In this document: one piece after another, positions 48,086 through 60,000 of the stretch
Position numbering within the stretch: the stretch's first letter is position 1
Layout: each line of letters starts with the position of its first letter
Notes under the pieces: model-generated
Database searches by the model: none
Seen by the model: only the letters and a program-made list of their open reading frames with translations
What the model was told of the DNA's origin: nothing
NCBI GenBank assembly: GCA_037903355.1
Contig: JBAJFE010000037.1
Coordinates: 806,001 to 870,000 of the forward strand
From: Trichuris trichiura
Lineage: Eukaryota > Nematoda > Enoplea > Trichinellida > Trichuridae
DNA: 64,000 bases
Reading direction: 5' to 3'
Made by a program: the position numbers and the translations under genes

Positions 48086-49420
48086 CAGTTTGTCACAGCA
48101 GCAGATGAAAGACAGTTGATGCAACAGTGAGGTGACAACCAAAAGAACAGCAGTCATTGTCCATGCCATTTGCATTGAAAACGAGTTCACGTCATCTTGC
48201 TGCCCGAACAGTGCGAACACTACGTTTTTCTTCGGAAAAATGCTTAGCGTTGTTCGAGAATCACGGTCGTCTGAAAGCTTTAAATTCATATACTCTAAAC
48301 ATAAAATTGCATCGACGAAAGGTAAAGACAAGAAACGTAAGACCGTTAGCACTACGGATACCTGCAGCTTCAAACATACTCAATACAACTGCAGCGCGAC
48401 CGCATACTGTTACGTTCTAGTCAAAAAGGAAGCACCAAATGCAATGAAAATTACTCAAATTGCAAGGATCAAGTACTGAACCTATGTTGCCGAAGCTCTG
48501 CTTCCAAACTGAAAGCTGCTGATCTTCCTGGACGAACAGTAGCAACGCTGACTACAGGTACCAGAAAGGAAAGCTTCGAACATATTTTTGAATAATTGGT
48601 ACTTTCTAATGAGACAGTAACAATACAGAAACGAGGGGAAACAAGCTACGCAACAGCCTGTTCTTTCATTCAGAATAGTAATTATTAAAACAAGGCGTTA
48701 AAATGAGTTATTCACACTTTAAAGAGAACGGCTGCAAAAAGTAAAGCTTTCAACGGCGGCGTTCATCGCACAAGAACCTTTGTTGGAAGATAGAACGTTT
48801 TGGAATTGCTAGCAGAAAGGTTATACGATTTTGCGAACAGGCAATAAACGGGAACGTATGAAACAATGAAGCAGAGTTAAAAACGTGAAATTGAATAGAA
48901 AAAAACTTATCCACAGGAGACGTCTAACCAAAAATTTATAGGCGAATAAAATTACTGCTCTTTCTGAAGTAGCTGAAATATGGCAAAAAAAGTATCGGGA
49001 AATCGTTAAACGACTCTCGATCGAGAGCCAGTTTAGGCGGCCGCATCTATCACAAATTGCAACATTATTATTAACAAATGAAGAAAAAAGGGAAGCCTAC
49101 CCTGGTGAATTAATGTTACTCTTCTTCTGTTCAGCTTGAAAAGCTGCTCGCTTACTGTACCTTCTACTTGAAAACCTCTTTCTAACAGGAACAATTGAAA
49201 CAAAGTACGATTTGGAGTTAGGATAATCAACGATTTGGTACCCTTTGTTACAATCGATTCGCCCTCTGATCATAGAACAATCGGGTCGCTCAACTTTACA
49301 ATTGGGTGTGAACACCTTAACTGGTTGAAAAACTGTGAAATTGCTAAGTCTGAACCTCAAAATGTAACACTTTCGAGCTTTAGTGAAAGTACTGAGCGAA
49401 GAAAAAGTTTGAACATGCAT
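48086..49420 (-). CDS. tentative two-exon gene for a small membrane or secreted protein
   Basis: Candidate exons are 49420-49168 and 48294-48086 on the minus strand. The first starts at an ATG and includes a Cys-containing polar block (CKVERPDCSMIRGRIDCNK). The second follows a TTTAG acceptor and ends at a consensus donor (AAACTG|GTAAGT). It has a hydrophobic stretch (MAWTMTAVLLVVTSLLHQL) then a CCC motif, suggestive of a membrane anchor. Phases fit (1/1), but the first donor (TCAA|GTAGAAG) is weak and no further exon was found. I do not recognise the family. Short plus-strand ORFs overlap the second exon. Confidence 0.25.
48480..48600 (+). mobile_element. degraded PLE-type tail
   Basis: GCTGACTACAGG followed by GGAAAGCTTCGAACAT keeps the general layout of the other tails, but with a broken stem. 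It matches the tail near 58130 in its GAAAGCTTCGAACAT part. Confidence 0.35.
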
Positions 49421-49876
49421 GATTACAACGAAGCAAGAGGAAATTACCGCCAGAAAGATAATCAAGACAGATAGTCAAACGAACCCCGAATAGGGCGCCA
49501 AAAAACGCTCAGAGTCAACTCATTCTGCTTTGCAAGGCGTCCAACCAACGGAACACCTGTGTGCATTATCTACTGGATGCCAAATTCGGTTTGTTGTAGC
49601 GTGACACAGTTGAACGCTGCCGTTTTGACGCCGCTTATTGGAAACATCCATACCTGAATACTTAGACTGAGCTTCACCAATTGCTTATGAAGCCGAAAAA
49701 CTATTGCTGGTGACACTGTACGATCAACTTCCGCAACTTCTACGGCCCATTTACCAGTGCATGCAGCTTATTTGCATGGCTGTCACTTTGGAGCCTAAAG
49801 CGTAAAAATTTATTGTATAAAACTGAGTGTATCTTCAACCTTAACAAGACTGCAGACAGGTACGTTCGTCAGCGGT

Positions 49877-50281
49877 TTACTTTTGTGGTGACTGCATAGA
49901 AGCCCTTTTCCGCTTAATGATCTTTTTCAAAGCATCACTGTTCGGCAGCTGCCGCTTAACTTCAGGTGAGATACACTCACACGCTTCTTTTATAATTTCC
50001 GCCGGGGTGTTCTGAGTTTCTGCCGCTCGACGCTTTACATTGGCACGAAATGCGGCCACTTCAATTTTAGCCGGATCACCGTTGTGAGAATGGTCATTCA
50101 CCTGATTGATCACTTCATTGGTAACGATGGATGTATGTATCCTTGCTTTACAGCCTAAAGCATATCGCTTGTCGCAGCGCCAGAACTTTATGGTTTTGGA
50201 ATAATCGAATTTGTCGAACGTATACATGTATCCGTTGTGGAAAAACTTTTCGCGGTTACGTTCAGACATTGAATGAGCCAT
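49877..50281 (-). CDS. FLYWCH-type zinc-finger protein, 134 aa
   Basis: Starting at the first in-frame ATG (50281), the frame gives an N-terminal FLYWCH finger at about residues 13-66: FHNGYMYTF, then W34, C36, C44 and H64-S-H66 as the metal ligands, with the family's CKARI core. A basic, helical C-terminus (KKIIKRKRAS) follows. The frame is open for about 30 codons upstream and an acceptor-like TTAG lies there, so an upstream exon is possible. FLYWCH domains bind DNA or protein and are common both in host regulators and in MULE-type transposases; here no transposase domain follows before the stop. It may be a domesticated or truncated element copy, or a true small regulator. Confidence 0.7.
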   Translation of the reverse strand: MAHSMSERNREKFFHNGYMYTFDKFDYSKTIKFWRCDKRYALGCKARIHTSIVTNEVINQVNDHSHNGDPAKIEVAAFRANVKRRAAETQNTPAEIIKEACECISPEVKRQLPNSDALKKIIKRKRASMQSPQK

Positions 50282-51376
50282 GAGTAAATTGCCTTCCTTG
50301 CTTATTGAAACCTCAGTATGGCAACGTTGAGATTGCACAGCTTCTTCTTCGCCTTGCACCCCCGAACCTAAGACTTGTTCTCAAAGGAACGGCAATTCCG
50401 GTGGGTCCGACGTCATCAGACACCGGGAATGCTAGCCAAAAGGTCAACACTTTAGCGTCGAAAGTGTTCTAACCAACCGGCAGCTTCAGCAACCCCCATC
50501 CAAACGGCAACGCCCAATAGTCTGTAAACGCCAGGAAATCGTTGAATCAAACTTCAACAACGTGACTTTCAATCTAAATGATTTATTTCCGTCTAAAGTC
50601 GAAACATTGTCAAACGAGAAAGAAAGTAAAACTTACACTCCTTAAAGTATTACCTGCAAGCAGCTCGCTTTTTTAACCTCATGAGGTTGCGTTAGTCCGT
50701 TACTGTTAGCTTGTACCTGAGAGCACTTTTCTAACGGAAAAGTAAGTGTGCTTTTAAATTAGGATTAAATACATCGTGAACGTTCATGAACGCCCTGACT
50801 TCAGAGTAGTCTTTATTATTTTTGCATTCATTTTACATTCGGAGTGACCGCTTATGGGCAACTGTTAAACTTTGTGATATGACAGTGTTGAGTAACTGTT
50901 TGTACGCCTGGCCGGTTTACCAATAAAGTCTGTTCAACAACGGACCAAGATTTTCGGAATAATTTACAAGCGTCTAACAAGTCAAACAGACGGGAGAAAA
51001 CTATTTTAGCGAATGTAGGTAATGTTCGAACCTTTAAATCATGCAAATTACAGTACAAATCGTTACCGAAAAATTTTGTTTGTTCCATCGTTTGATTTCG
51101 TTTAAGGTTTTCTCGGTTGGATAGTGTATTTTCAGGTTAAGTTTTTTCCACTCTGTTTTCGTTTCGATTCGTTTATCTCACTTATGAGTTGCGATTTAAC
51201 CGATCAACGAGGTTGACTAAAAGCGCGCGTTGAACATCGTTAGTCGTGTCGCTTCAGCTTCTGTGAGAATAAAATAAGCTGTCCCTTTTTCCCGGCGACT
51301 CGTCATCGTCTGAGCTGCATGACTTAAGCAGTGTACTTTTTCCTCATTTCACCCGTACGGTACAGGCTCAGTTCTA
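50282..51376. other. interval between the FLYWCH protein and ecdysoneless, with one small ORF
   Basis: On the minus strand, 51088-50852 encodes 78 residues from a true ATG (MEQTKFFGNDLYCNLHDLKV at its start). Composition looks protein-like but I recognise no family. The interval otherwise holds the upstream flank of ecdysoneless. Confidence 0.3.
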
Positions 51377-51457
51377 GTGCTTGCCACTGTGGGTGGGTTG
51401 AAGCTGTTGTGTATTTCTGACATTTATTATGGACTTTTGCAGGGACAAAAGATACAA

Positions 51458-53335
51458 ATGACTTCGCCTTTTACTGAAGACGTAGTTGAATACAGGCTTT
51501 ACTTCCTGTCCGAACAAGACTGCCCAACCCTTTCCAATGTGCTCGCAATGGTTCACTCTTTGAGCGAAAACTACATTTGGTATGACGAATGCTTTTGCCT
51601 GATTGAAAAAGATGTACCAGTACGCCACTTTTACGGAAAGGTACATTATGGAAATTGTGACAAAGACGAAGAGTTCGTCGTTTTTCTTCTCATGCAAATT
51701 AGCAAGACGTATCCTAACGTAGTGGTAAAAACGTGCGATTATGACGGAGAATTTCTGCTGATTTGGGCTGCAGAAGCTTTGCCGTATTGGCTAACTCCGG
51801 AAAATGCCATTAACAGAGTTTTTATTTTTAATGGCTCCGTATGTTTAATACCTCGTCGTAAGGACGTACGAAAGCAGGTTAGCGATTGGCCAAAAAAGTT
51901 GCATTCTTTGGAAGAGGCTTTGGACCTCATTCGTCGTTATCCACAGCTTTGCCTAGCACCCATTGATGTTCGACAAGCAATTGATAGTCAACTGAATGGT
52001 TATCCGGAGAAAGTACGTCAAGATTGGCATTCAGTCTATTGTATGCTGCCGGTCAAGTTGGCTAGTTTGCTCAAATTGCGTGAGCAGGCTATAGCTCCAG
52101 CTGTGCGTGCCTTTTGTTGCCGAGATTATCTTTCTATGAAGTGCTTTAAGAATCCCCGATTTCCGCCGGGTAATCTGATCAGGCGCAAAGTGAGGTTCAC
52201 TAAGATGCTTTACGCCATGCTGGCTTTGGACAATTTTGAACCTCCTCCCCGTTCCGACTGGAAACTTCCTAGCTGTAATGATGCAACCTTTAAGGCCTAC
52301 AACATAGGCATGCGTGTTACCATTGGTTTTGAATTATTGTGCGCGCAGGCCCGTGACGCTGAGTTTGTTGGAGTGAATAAGCTTTCTTCGGAAAGTTCTC
52401 TGTGGCAACGCTTCTTGACGGATCTAAAGAACCGCGGTTACTTTAAAAATGAAATTGTCGGCTCAGCTGGCTATTGTCGCTTGCTTGAAGCTGCCAAAGA
52501 ATTTTTCAAAAATGTTACGCAGAACGACGATAAACCAAGTGATGCTGTTTCAGTCGTTAGACTACTTGAGAAGTTGGAGTTCGCTGAAAATGCCAACGTT
52601 GAGGCCGCCACCGTTCAAGACAATGATAGCGGTGAGGAGGATAACGATGAATGGCTTAATGTGAAATATGAAGATTTAAATGAAATGTTCAAGCAACAAA
52701 CCACTTCGTTTGAACCATTTGTTCCGAATGAATTTCGGAGAAAAGTTTCAAAATTTATCGAACAGGAAAGTTCATCAATTGCTGGTGTATGTCCGTCGGA
52801 AAAGTCACGCGGCTTGAATATTACGAAAGAAGTATTTGAGCGATCTATGAGAAGGATGATAGACTTGGCGGAAGAGGATGACGAAGATGACGATGAGGCA
52901 GCAAGCGATAGCGACAGCATGCAAGAATATGATACAGAAAGTACGGACAGCGATGAGCATCGTATGCTAGCTACAAACGCAGCATCAACGTGGTCCAAAG
53001 AGTTGCTTTCTTACATGGCCGAAATGGATAGGGAACTGCTTAACACAACTGTAGGAGAGAGCTTTATACGAGACGAGAATCGAGGAACACAAGATGCCGA
53101 AAGGAAAAATAATGACGAGGGAAATATCGACTTAGAAAACGATTCTTTTCAACCTGTTAATGTAGATAAAACGCTAGTTTCTAATATGCTTCAGTCTTAT
53201 AGGACTCAGGGAGGTGAGACTGGACCTGCAGCCACTTTGCTCATGTCTTTACATATAAGGCCGCCAGATGAACCTCGTGCGCAGGTAAGCGACGATGAGG
53301 AGTCTGAAGAACGTTTACTCAACAGTATCTCTTAA
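51458..53335 (+). CDS. ecd: protein ecdysoneless homologue (SGT1 family)
   Basis: A single-exon ORF of 625 residues, close to the human protein's length (about 644). The family features are in order: N-terminal EDVVEYRLYF, then at about residues 93-131 the DYDGEFLLIWAAEALPYWL block followed by NRVFIFNGSVCLIP. A long helical middle region (VKLASLLKLREQA, FPPGNLIRRKVRFTKMLYAM) follows. An acidic stretch at about 469-501 (EEDDEDDDEAASDSDS) and a charged C-terminal tail complete it. Ecdysoneless acts in the nucleus and cytoplasm with PRPF8 and the R2TP chaperone complex and affects splicing and cell-cycle progression (family knowledge). I chose ATG 51458 because it lies 16 nt after an acceptor (TTTTGCAG, ending 51441) and matches the family N-terminus. 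Lack of introns is unusual beside its neighbours. A polyadenylation signal AATAAA lies at 53443. Confidence 0.93.
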   Translation: MTSPFTEDVVEYRLYFLSEQDCPTLSNVLAMVHSLSENYIWYDECFCLIEKDVPVRHFYGKVHYGNCDKDEEFVVFLLMQISKTYPNVVVKTCDYDGEFLLIWAAEALPYWLTPENAINRVFIFNGSVCLIPRRKDVRKQVSDWPKKLHSLEEALDLIRRYPQLCLAPIDVRQAIDSQLNGYPEKVRQDWHSVYCMLPVKLASLLKLREQAIAPAVRAFCCRDYLSMKCFKNPRFPPGNLIRRKVRFTKMLYAMLALDNFEPPPRSDWKLPSCNDATFKAYNIGMRVTIGFELLCAQARDAEFVGVNKLSSESSLWQRFLTDLKNRGYFKNEIVGSAGYCRLLEAAKEFFKNVTQNDDKPSDAVSVVRLLEKLEFAENANVEAATVQDNDSGEEDNDEWLNVKYEDLNEMFKQQTTSFEPFVPNEFRRKVSKFIEQESSSIAGVCPSEKSRGLNITKEVFERSMRRMIDLAEEDDEDDDEAASDSDSMQEYDTESTDSDEHRMLATNAASTWSKELLSYMAEMDRELLNTTVGESFIRDENRGTQDAERKNNDEGNIDLENDSFQPVNVDKTLVSNMLQSYRTQGGETGPAATLLMSLHIRPPDEPRAQVSDDEESEERLLNSIS

Positions 53336-53442
53336 ACTTTGATGGATATAATGAACTTCCAGTTTTAACCGCTTACCTCCGGTTACTGATGTTACATTTC
53401 ATACGCTTAGTGCATTGCTGTTTTCTTCATATCTAAGATGGT

Positions 53443-53448
53443 AATAAA
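53443..53448 (+). terminator. polyadenylation signal of ecdysoneless
   Basis: AATAAA 108 nt after the stop codon, the only good match downstream. Confidence 0.6.
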
Positions 53449-54320
53449 TTGATACAAAAACTGTAGTTGTTCTTAACTAAAAAAACATTTGCAGTGTTTA
53501 CTTTGATCTCGTCTACGGAGATGTCAAGAAAGTGTTCTCTTTGCCATCTTGTCACAACCTTTTAGTTAAGCAATATAACAAAAATTGGCAAACCACAAGG
53601 GCTGTACTTGGCTATGGTCGTTTTGCACTCGTTAGAAATGGTCGTGCATTATCATAGCGACTAATTAAATTGCACTGCTTATTTCTCCTAGCAAGCATAG
53701 AAGAGGCAAATGGAAGCCACAAAAAGTGACTGAATTTACCAAGGAGTAATAAGCATTAAGTCAGCAACCAACAGCAGACTTCAAAGTACATGATGACGAG
53801 ACCAATTTTCGCTGGTACTCTAATCAAGCATCTAAGCAGTGAACTTGCAAATTGTCTAGAGAAGAATGACTCTTCGTTTTCACGGCGAGCCTACAGTATT
53901 CCTATTTTTAATTCAGGCTAACGTATTGTTCACTTCGCCAAACGGTAAATATTACTATTTGATCGTGAAAATCAATTTATCGTACGTTCAGATATACTAT
54001 GACTTTGAAAAGAAATGTACAATGACGTATGTGCGCTCGTTAACAAACGAGTTAATTTGTTAAAATGTTTCAGTGAAGCACAAATAAGTGCAAAATTATA
54101 ATACTATGTTCGCTTGAAAAGCTACAGTGCTTTGAAAGGTAAAACGAGCCGCGTAAAAGAAAAATGTTCCTACCTTTACTGTCACTGTTCAACTAGGACT
54201 TGTAGATCGGCAGTTAATCAATTGGGATTAGCTAGTAAGATAAAACTTCACTTGGAATTCCGTGCGCCTACAAACTGCCTTAAGTCAGATCAGGAATAAT
54301 GTGCAACAAGGAAATAAACT
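53449..54320. other. interval between convergent ecdysoneless and B9D2
   Basis: AT-rich; only short ORFs without recognisable domains. It presumably holds the 3'UTRs of both genes. Confidence 0.5.
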
Positions 54321-55426
54321 TCAGCATTCAATATCAAACTTGTCAAAATTCCGCATGATTACGAATAAGCACAGTCTGACACGTCCGGCACTGACCGTAC
54401 TGAGTTTGCGTCTGTCAAAGGGACCGCAGACGACGTTGGAATCCGTCAGCTGTACACTATGGCCTAAGAGCCACCTTTTCATTTCCTGTTCTGCATTGCC
54501 TAGTGGTCTCCAGACACTGCAATGCACCTGGTGTTCGCCTGGATAAGTAGGCACATGACAAAAACCGTAGCCGGCTGATTGAGCTCGACCAACGGCGTCT
54601 CGATTCCAAACTTGTAACTCAATTTTAGGCCATCCTGAAAAAATCAATAAACAGTTACAAGCCAAAACGTTACACTCTACGTCCAAAGTAAATTAGTTTA
54701 TAAATTTGTGCAAATGAAGACAACTTTAGTTTAGTTAGGTTTCGTTAGCATGTTATAGGCAGAAAACCACGCAATACAAGGAGGACGAAAATAAACCTGT
54801 TCACTCCGCAGTAAAGTTTTATTGACTGAAACAATCATTGGACATTGTCGCTTAGCCACCCTACCAGCTGAAAAATGCAGGTTACTTTATGGCAAGCATG
54901 GCAACCACCTTGTTTTCCCCTTACCTAAGCATATGATAACATATAAGGCCTTATGTTTAGGCTTAAGCTTAAGTAAGGACATAAGAGGATGGTCGGAAAA
55001 CTTAAGATATACGACGGTAGGGCGACAAAGAGAAGACAAGACCTAAGCCATTTAGCAATCACGTCTACATTGATTAGTTAAAGTTGACAGCAAAGTAGTG
55101 GTGATAAATTTCGGATTCGCAATATGTTCTCTGCGTGGAAATGGAAATGATCGTGCAACTCACCTTGAATCGATCGAGTATACAGGTGGATATCAATCGG
55201 GTGAGCGAAATATGGCGCATGCAATGTTGAACCAGATGCGGTATGCGTCTGACCGGAAGCACTGCCAGCCAGCAATCTCCACCCTCCACCTGACGGCACC
55301 AATCGATTAAATACTTGAAAAAGTCAGCGCGGGATTACCGTATTTTAACGACCAAGAGCAGAACAATTCATTTTCACCAAACCCTTGAGCATCCGTTATT
55401 TCACCTATCACGTGTACTTCGGCCAT
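54321..55426 (-). CDS. B9D2: B9 domain-containing protein 2
   Basis: Three exons on the minus strand, 55426-55339, 55289-55164 and 54634-54321, join in frame to 175 residues, the length of human B9D2. The start MAEVHVIGEI, then LFCSWSLKYGGGWRLLAG, HPIDIHLYTRSIQGWPK and LQVWNRDAVGRAQSAGYGF all follow the family closely, and it ends RNFDKFDIEC. Almost the whole protein is one B9 (C2-like) domain. B9D2 is a component of the MKS/B9 module at the transition zone of cilia (family knowledge). In a nematode its expected use is in ciliated sensory neurons. Introns are 49 and 529 nt with clean GT-AG ends. The gene is head to head with ZIP9, 143 bp apart. Confidence 0.95.
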
Positions 55427-55569
55427 AGGTGCCACTTGTTTCCAACGGCAACTGAAAAACAAAACGAAGGGAACCTGACTATACTACAGTATGAAAAGTA
55501 CCTGCTGTTACAGTGGAGGAAAAGTGCGCTGCTTTTCGTCCAGGCGAATGAGCTGTACGGTCGCTCCCA
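55427..55569. promoter_or_regulatory. shared bidirectional promoter of B9D2 and ZIP9
   Basis: Only 143 bp separate the two start codons, which point away from each other, so both 5'UTRs and promoters must lie here or overlap the opposite gene. I see no clear TATA box. An imperfect X-box (ciliary RFX site) was looked for by eye and not found. Confidence 0.55.
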
Positions 55570-56939
55570 ATGTCCTCTTTGTTCAACATATTAATCCTGT
55601 CGATATGTTTGTTCTTCGCTTCGTTCATGGTTGGCATGGCGCCAACCGTAGTCGTCATATCGGAGGTGCGTGTTGAAGTGCCAGTTTTGATCGTCAGCAA
55701 CTGCATTTCTTCTCAGAAACGTACAAAGGCTCTTGGAGCCTTTGGGGCCGGTCTTCTGGTAGGAACAGCATTAGGCGTCATCCTACCCGAAGGGATTCAT
55801 GAAATCTACGCACTTCACGGTAAAAAGAGTGTGTATGATTAGTTTTGCATTCGACTGATCGGGTCGAGTAGGTAAAATGCATTCAAGTCATGTTGAGCAG
55901 TCACTGAAAGCGGTATCTAGCGGTGGGATCGTTCCAGTATCTGTGGCTTCCGCTGTAGATGCCATGGCGTTGCCCGGTCGATCGAAGCGATCGCCCGAAA
56001 TAGCTGAACTGAAGGAAGAAAACAGCTTCGACCTTTGCGAAGAGTACCTCCACCTTGCGTTGCAAGGCAAAAACAGGTTAATCGGAACGGCTCTTGTGTC
56101 TGGCTTCTTGTTCATGCTACTCATCGACTTCATTACTGAACAAGGAGGACATGGTATAAGCGCTCTTCGTATTCTATGGTCCATATGAGTTTATCAGGAA
56201 GTGAGCGGGACATACTACAGTATCAAAGTCATCGAGGATGGGTAGCAACTGTCGGTCTTATAGTTCATTCGGCAAGTACATATCCGTTTTGCAATTACTT
56301 CGGTCGTACGCAATCAAAATCTTTCAGCTGATGGTATTGCGGTAGGAGCAGCTACCTTTGCAGATTCTTCCGTAACTCTGATAGTGTTTTTTGCGGTTCT
56401 GCTGCATAAAGTAAGTTCGACTTCTTATTACTGTTTTCTTTTAACTATGGCCACACTTGTCTTTTTCAAAGACTTTGTATAAATAGCCATTTTCTATTCC
56501 TTCTTGAGTCGCCTTGTAGGCTCCAGCGGCATTCGGGCTGTCGGTTTTCTTGCTCAATAACGGCCTTGAAATATCGAAAGTTCGAAAACATTTAATTCTG
56601 TTTTCAAGTGCGGCGCCAATTGCTATGCTACTTACATTTCTCTTTGTCAATCAGGTACGACGTTGTTGGATAGGTTGGTTACTTAATGGGTGTGTTTGAC
56701 ATTTTAAGGCGCAAAGCGCCACCGAATCAGGTAGCTCTTCACGTACAATAGGCATCCTGCTACTTTTAAGCGCCGGGTCATTTCTTTACGTCGCCACGGT
56801 GCATATACTTCCAAGTGTGCCTCTTCACAGCAACCAGTCGAACGTTTCGCTGATTAGGCGATGGTTATCGTTGGAACTATTGTGCTTGTTCATTGGTTCG
56901 GCTATACCTTTGCTGGTGAACATAGAACATACGCACTAA
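55570..56939 (+). CDS. SLC39A9: zinc transporter ZIP9
   Basis: Seven exons, 55570-55665, 55717-55819, 55872-56153, 56198-56275, 56328-56410, 56520-56654 and 56709-56939, give 335 residues (human about 307). Introns are 44-109 nt. The ZIP9 pattern is clear: a first helix, then GAGLLVGTALGVILPEGIHE, the loop, GFLFMLLIDFI, HSATDGIAVGAA carrying the metal-binding His and Asp of helix 4, HKAPAAFGLSVFLL with the helix 5 His, and SAGSFLYVATVHILP. ZIP9 moves zinc into the cytosol across Golgi or plasma membrane (family knowledge). The loop in exon 3 is longer than usual, with few His. Intron 1 (51 nt) is open in frame, so its retention would insert 17 residues. AATAAA lies at 57043. Confidence 0.95.
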
Positions 56940-57042
56940 TGCTAAAGTGGGCGACCGCACCCCGCCTAAGATTTCAGGCTTCTTCATTTAAAAGCTCTGC
57001 CCTGCTTTACCGCAGGCAAACCCTTCGTTCTAAATTTTTTTC

Positions 57043-57048
57043 AATAAA
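57043..57048 (+). terminator. polyadenylation signal of ZIP9
   Basis: AATAAA 104 nt after the stop codon. Confidence 0.6.
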
Positions 57049-60000
57049 AAAGTTTGGGTGCGCCTGAAACTACCTGTCAGATGATGCAAGTAACCGAAAG
57101 AGCGAACACTTTAAACGATAAAGACTTCAGGATAACATTGTCGCTGTCGGAAGCGTAAAGACAGTTAAGGGTGTGAGAGTATTTTTTCTTACCAATTCAG
57201 AAAAACATGAACGATCCATATCTGGATTCATACTTATTTTCAATAGCACTGCGGCAACCGACCACAACCCATTCAACAGGAATGGCAGTGATTTAATGTA
57301 CGTTGGAAGATACAAAGTTCTTAAAGTTCTCAATGCGGCGGACCGTTTTACTCTTTAAATTGAGGGTTTCCTCTCCTTGCAAAGAAGCAAGCTAATACAA
57401 AATGTTTCTGATAACGCGGGCTAGTAAAATCTGAGAATGGGGAAAATCAACCACTGGTCGGCAAGGTTATTTTATTCAAAGTTAAGTAAACAGGTTTTTA
57501 CGGATAAAATCCGTCTGGACTAGAAAGACTGCCACTCAACGTCAGCGTTTGGAAACAAAAAAATAAGCTTTGCGTCTTTCCGAAGTTGTCCGGTCGTCAG
57601 TGAAACTAGTAACAAAGCGTGATAACGAAAGAGCTCTATCATTTTCATTTTTTTTTTTATAAATTTTGTTCGCTAACGATGAGTCAATTTCAAAATGTTT
57701 CCAGAACAGAAACGTTATTTTTTCATCGCCAAACGGACTGTTTCCATAAAATAAGCTTCCTTAGAAGCTGTCAGTCGGCAGGCGTGATAAACGCCCTTCT
57801 CAAGTGAATTTCTTTTGGCAAAACAGGCAAACGCTGAATCAGCGTAGAAAAATATTGATGTGAATGCAACCACCAAGGTTTGACAGTAGTTTAATGGACA
57901 ATGATGCGATTATAGAGCTGCGCCGACGCAGCATTGAAGCAAGGAGAAAAAATATTTGAAGACAACATCGGCAACTTGTAGACCGTATTTCTGGTAACGG
58001 ACTTATATGTTTCTCATTAGGAATGTGACTGCTGTGCGCTTAATGAGATTGAAATACTACACAATGTTCAAAGCCTTCGATGATAATACTACCGTCAGAC
58101 TTCTTTAGTTGAAAACAGGGCTTGCTGATCCCGAAAGCTTCGAACATATGTCTGTCTCATTAAACGGACAATACCGTGATATTCCTTACGGAAACAACGG
58201 CCATTGAACTTCACGAACTGTTTAACTAAGATGCGTCCTTTGTTGATAAAAGATTTTTAAAAGAACAGAGCTCATTAGGTGTGAAGATCTGATTCAAGTC
58301 TCACGCGCAAAAAATATCCTTCAATCAGGAGCCAATAGCTGAGCGTTCGATCCGCAGTCAGTTGTCATCTCTCATTCGATCTTACGAGCATAGCAGAGCC
58401 AAGAAGCAAAAACTGCGTACGGTAACATGAACTCCACATACTTATAGGAATGGCCTTGTAAGTATGTAACATAAATTGTCTGCCACAGTTGTGCTACTAA
58501 CGATGATGAAGGGAAAGTGTTAGCTTTTTATCTTCAAAAAAAAACTATTGCTTCACTGTTACTTATGCACAACAGTTAAAAAGAGATCAACGGGGAGACG
58601 ACGGATAAGACTTTGCATTTCCCAATAGAAAAGTTCAATTTTCGTACGGTCAGTGCTGATAATAAGTGAACCGAATGGAGAAAAACGTATGAACATATAA
58701 GAAGCGAAGCGTATTTTAAAAGACCAAATTTTACTGCTTGCGAGATGTCAGCTATATTTAGTCAGATGGTTATAGGATGAAAAGTTTGCGTAAATGACGA
58801 GAGACTTCCATTTAAACGCATTCTTTTTAAGCCTGAAGAATGTCGAGCAACCAGATGTGCGTACTGAATGTTGAAAACAAAGAAATCTGAGTGCCCATCA
58901 ATAAAGTGCTATATCAAAGGGCGCTATAAATGCAGACCCGTTTAAAATAATTGAGAAACGGTTGCGCGCAAGCCGCAAGCGAAGAGGTTAAGAAAAACTT
59001 GCAGCAACTAGACGAGCATCGGAGATCGGGAAAATCGAAACAGCGACGTACACCAATCTTTTGCTAGCATGCAAGACACGTTTTTCTGTGGATGCAAAAG
59101 GAAATCGTGAAAGGAAAATGACAAAGGCGAAAACTTGATGAAAGAACAATTAATGACAATTAAGCGAGAACCTGACCTTGCCAGAAGTTGCCGTAAACCT
59201 ACGGAGTGCGGGTGGGTGAAAGCTAAAACGTAAGTACGTCGTCTCCTGAGCCCGCGAGCAAAACTTACTTAAACGATTTTTCCAGTATAAAGAATGAAAA
59301 TTTTCAAAAGTCAAAATTGAGATAAGAGAAAAGCATAGCACACGGCATCTAGTGGCACTGCTGTTAAAACAGCCTCTCCAATAGACCCATTGACACCTAT
59401 TCAATCAACTGGTAGTTTATTGCACGAAAGGCGCATTAAACTACAAATTACCAACTCGTCTATTTAGTTACGGTCATCGACTTCCTGCTTCTCAAAAATC
59501 AATTACAATAAAGACCAATTGAGTGCCGACTTCTTCTAGGCGCCATCATTTAGCTTAAAGTCGCGGGTGAAATCGTTTCACTTTTAAACGAAATGAGTAA
59601 TGTTAAATAGTGCAAGGAGTATGCTGTCCATTCAACTGCTCATTAAGTATAGTTACTAGGCAGATTAAATGACAGCTAAGAATGATCGCACGAAAGCATT
59701 AATAGTGTACTAAATATCTTAAGGTAACGAAGCGAAGAAAAAATTACTGCACACTTTTGAGACAACTGCAAAGTCGGCATTTGAAAGTCAAAACCAGGTT
59801 TTCAAAAGCTGTACGAATACTACAGCTGCCAGCTCGAACGTTAATGTCCATATAAATAAAACGCCCGCTCAGTGTGGAAATCGTTGGATCAAAATTCGCT
59901 TATCATATTTTAATGCCATACACTCTGGTAGGCAACCTTGCCGAGCGGAAGTTGAATCATAGGACATCGTTTCTACGGCTCGCAAATCAGGATTGAGAGA

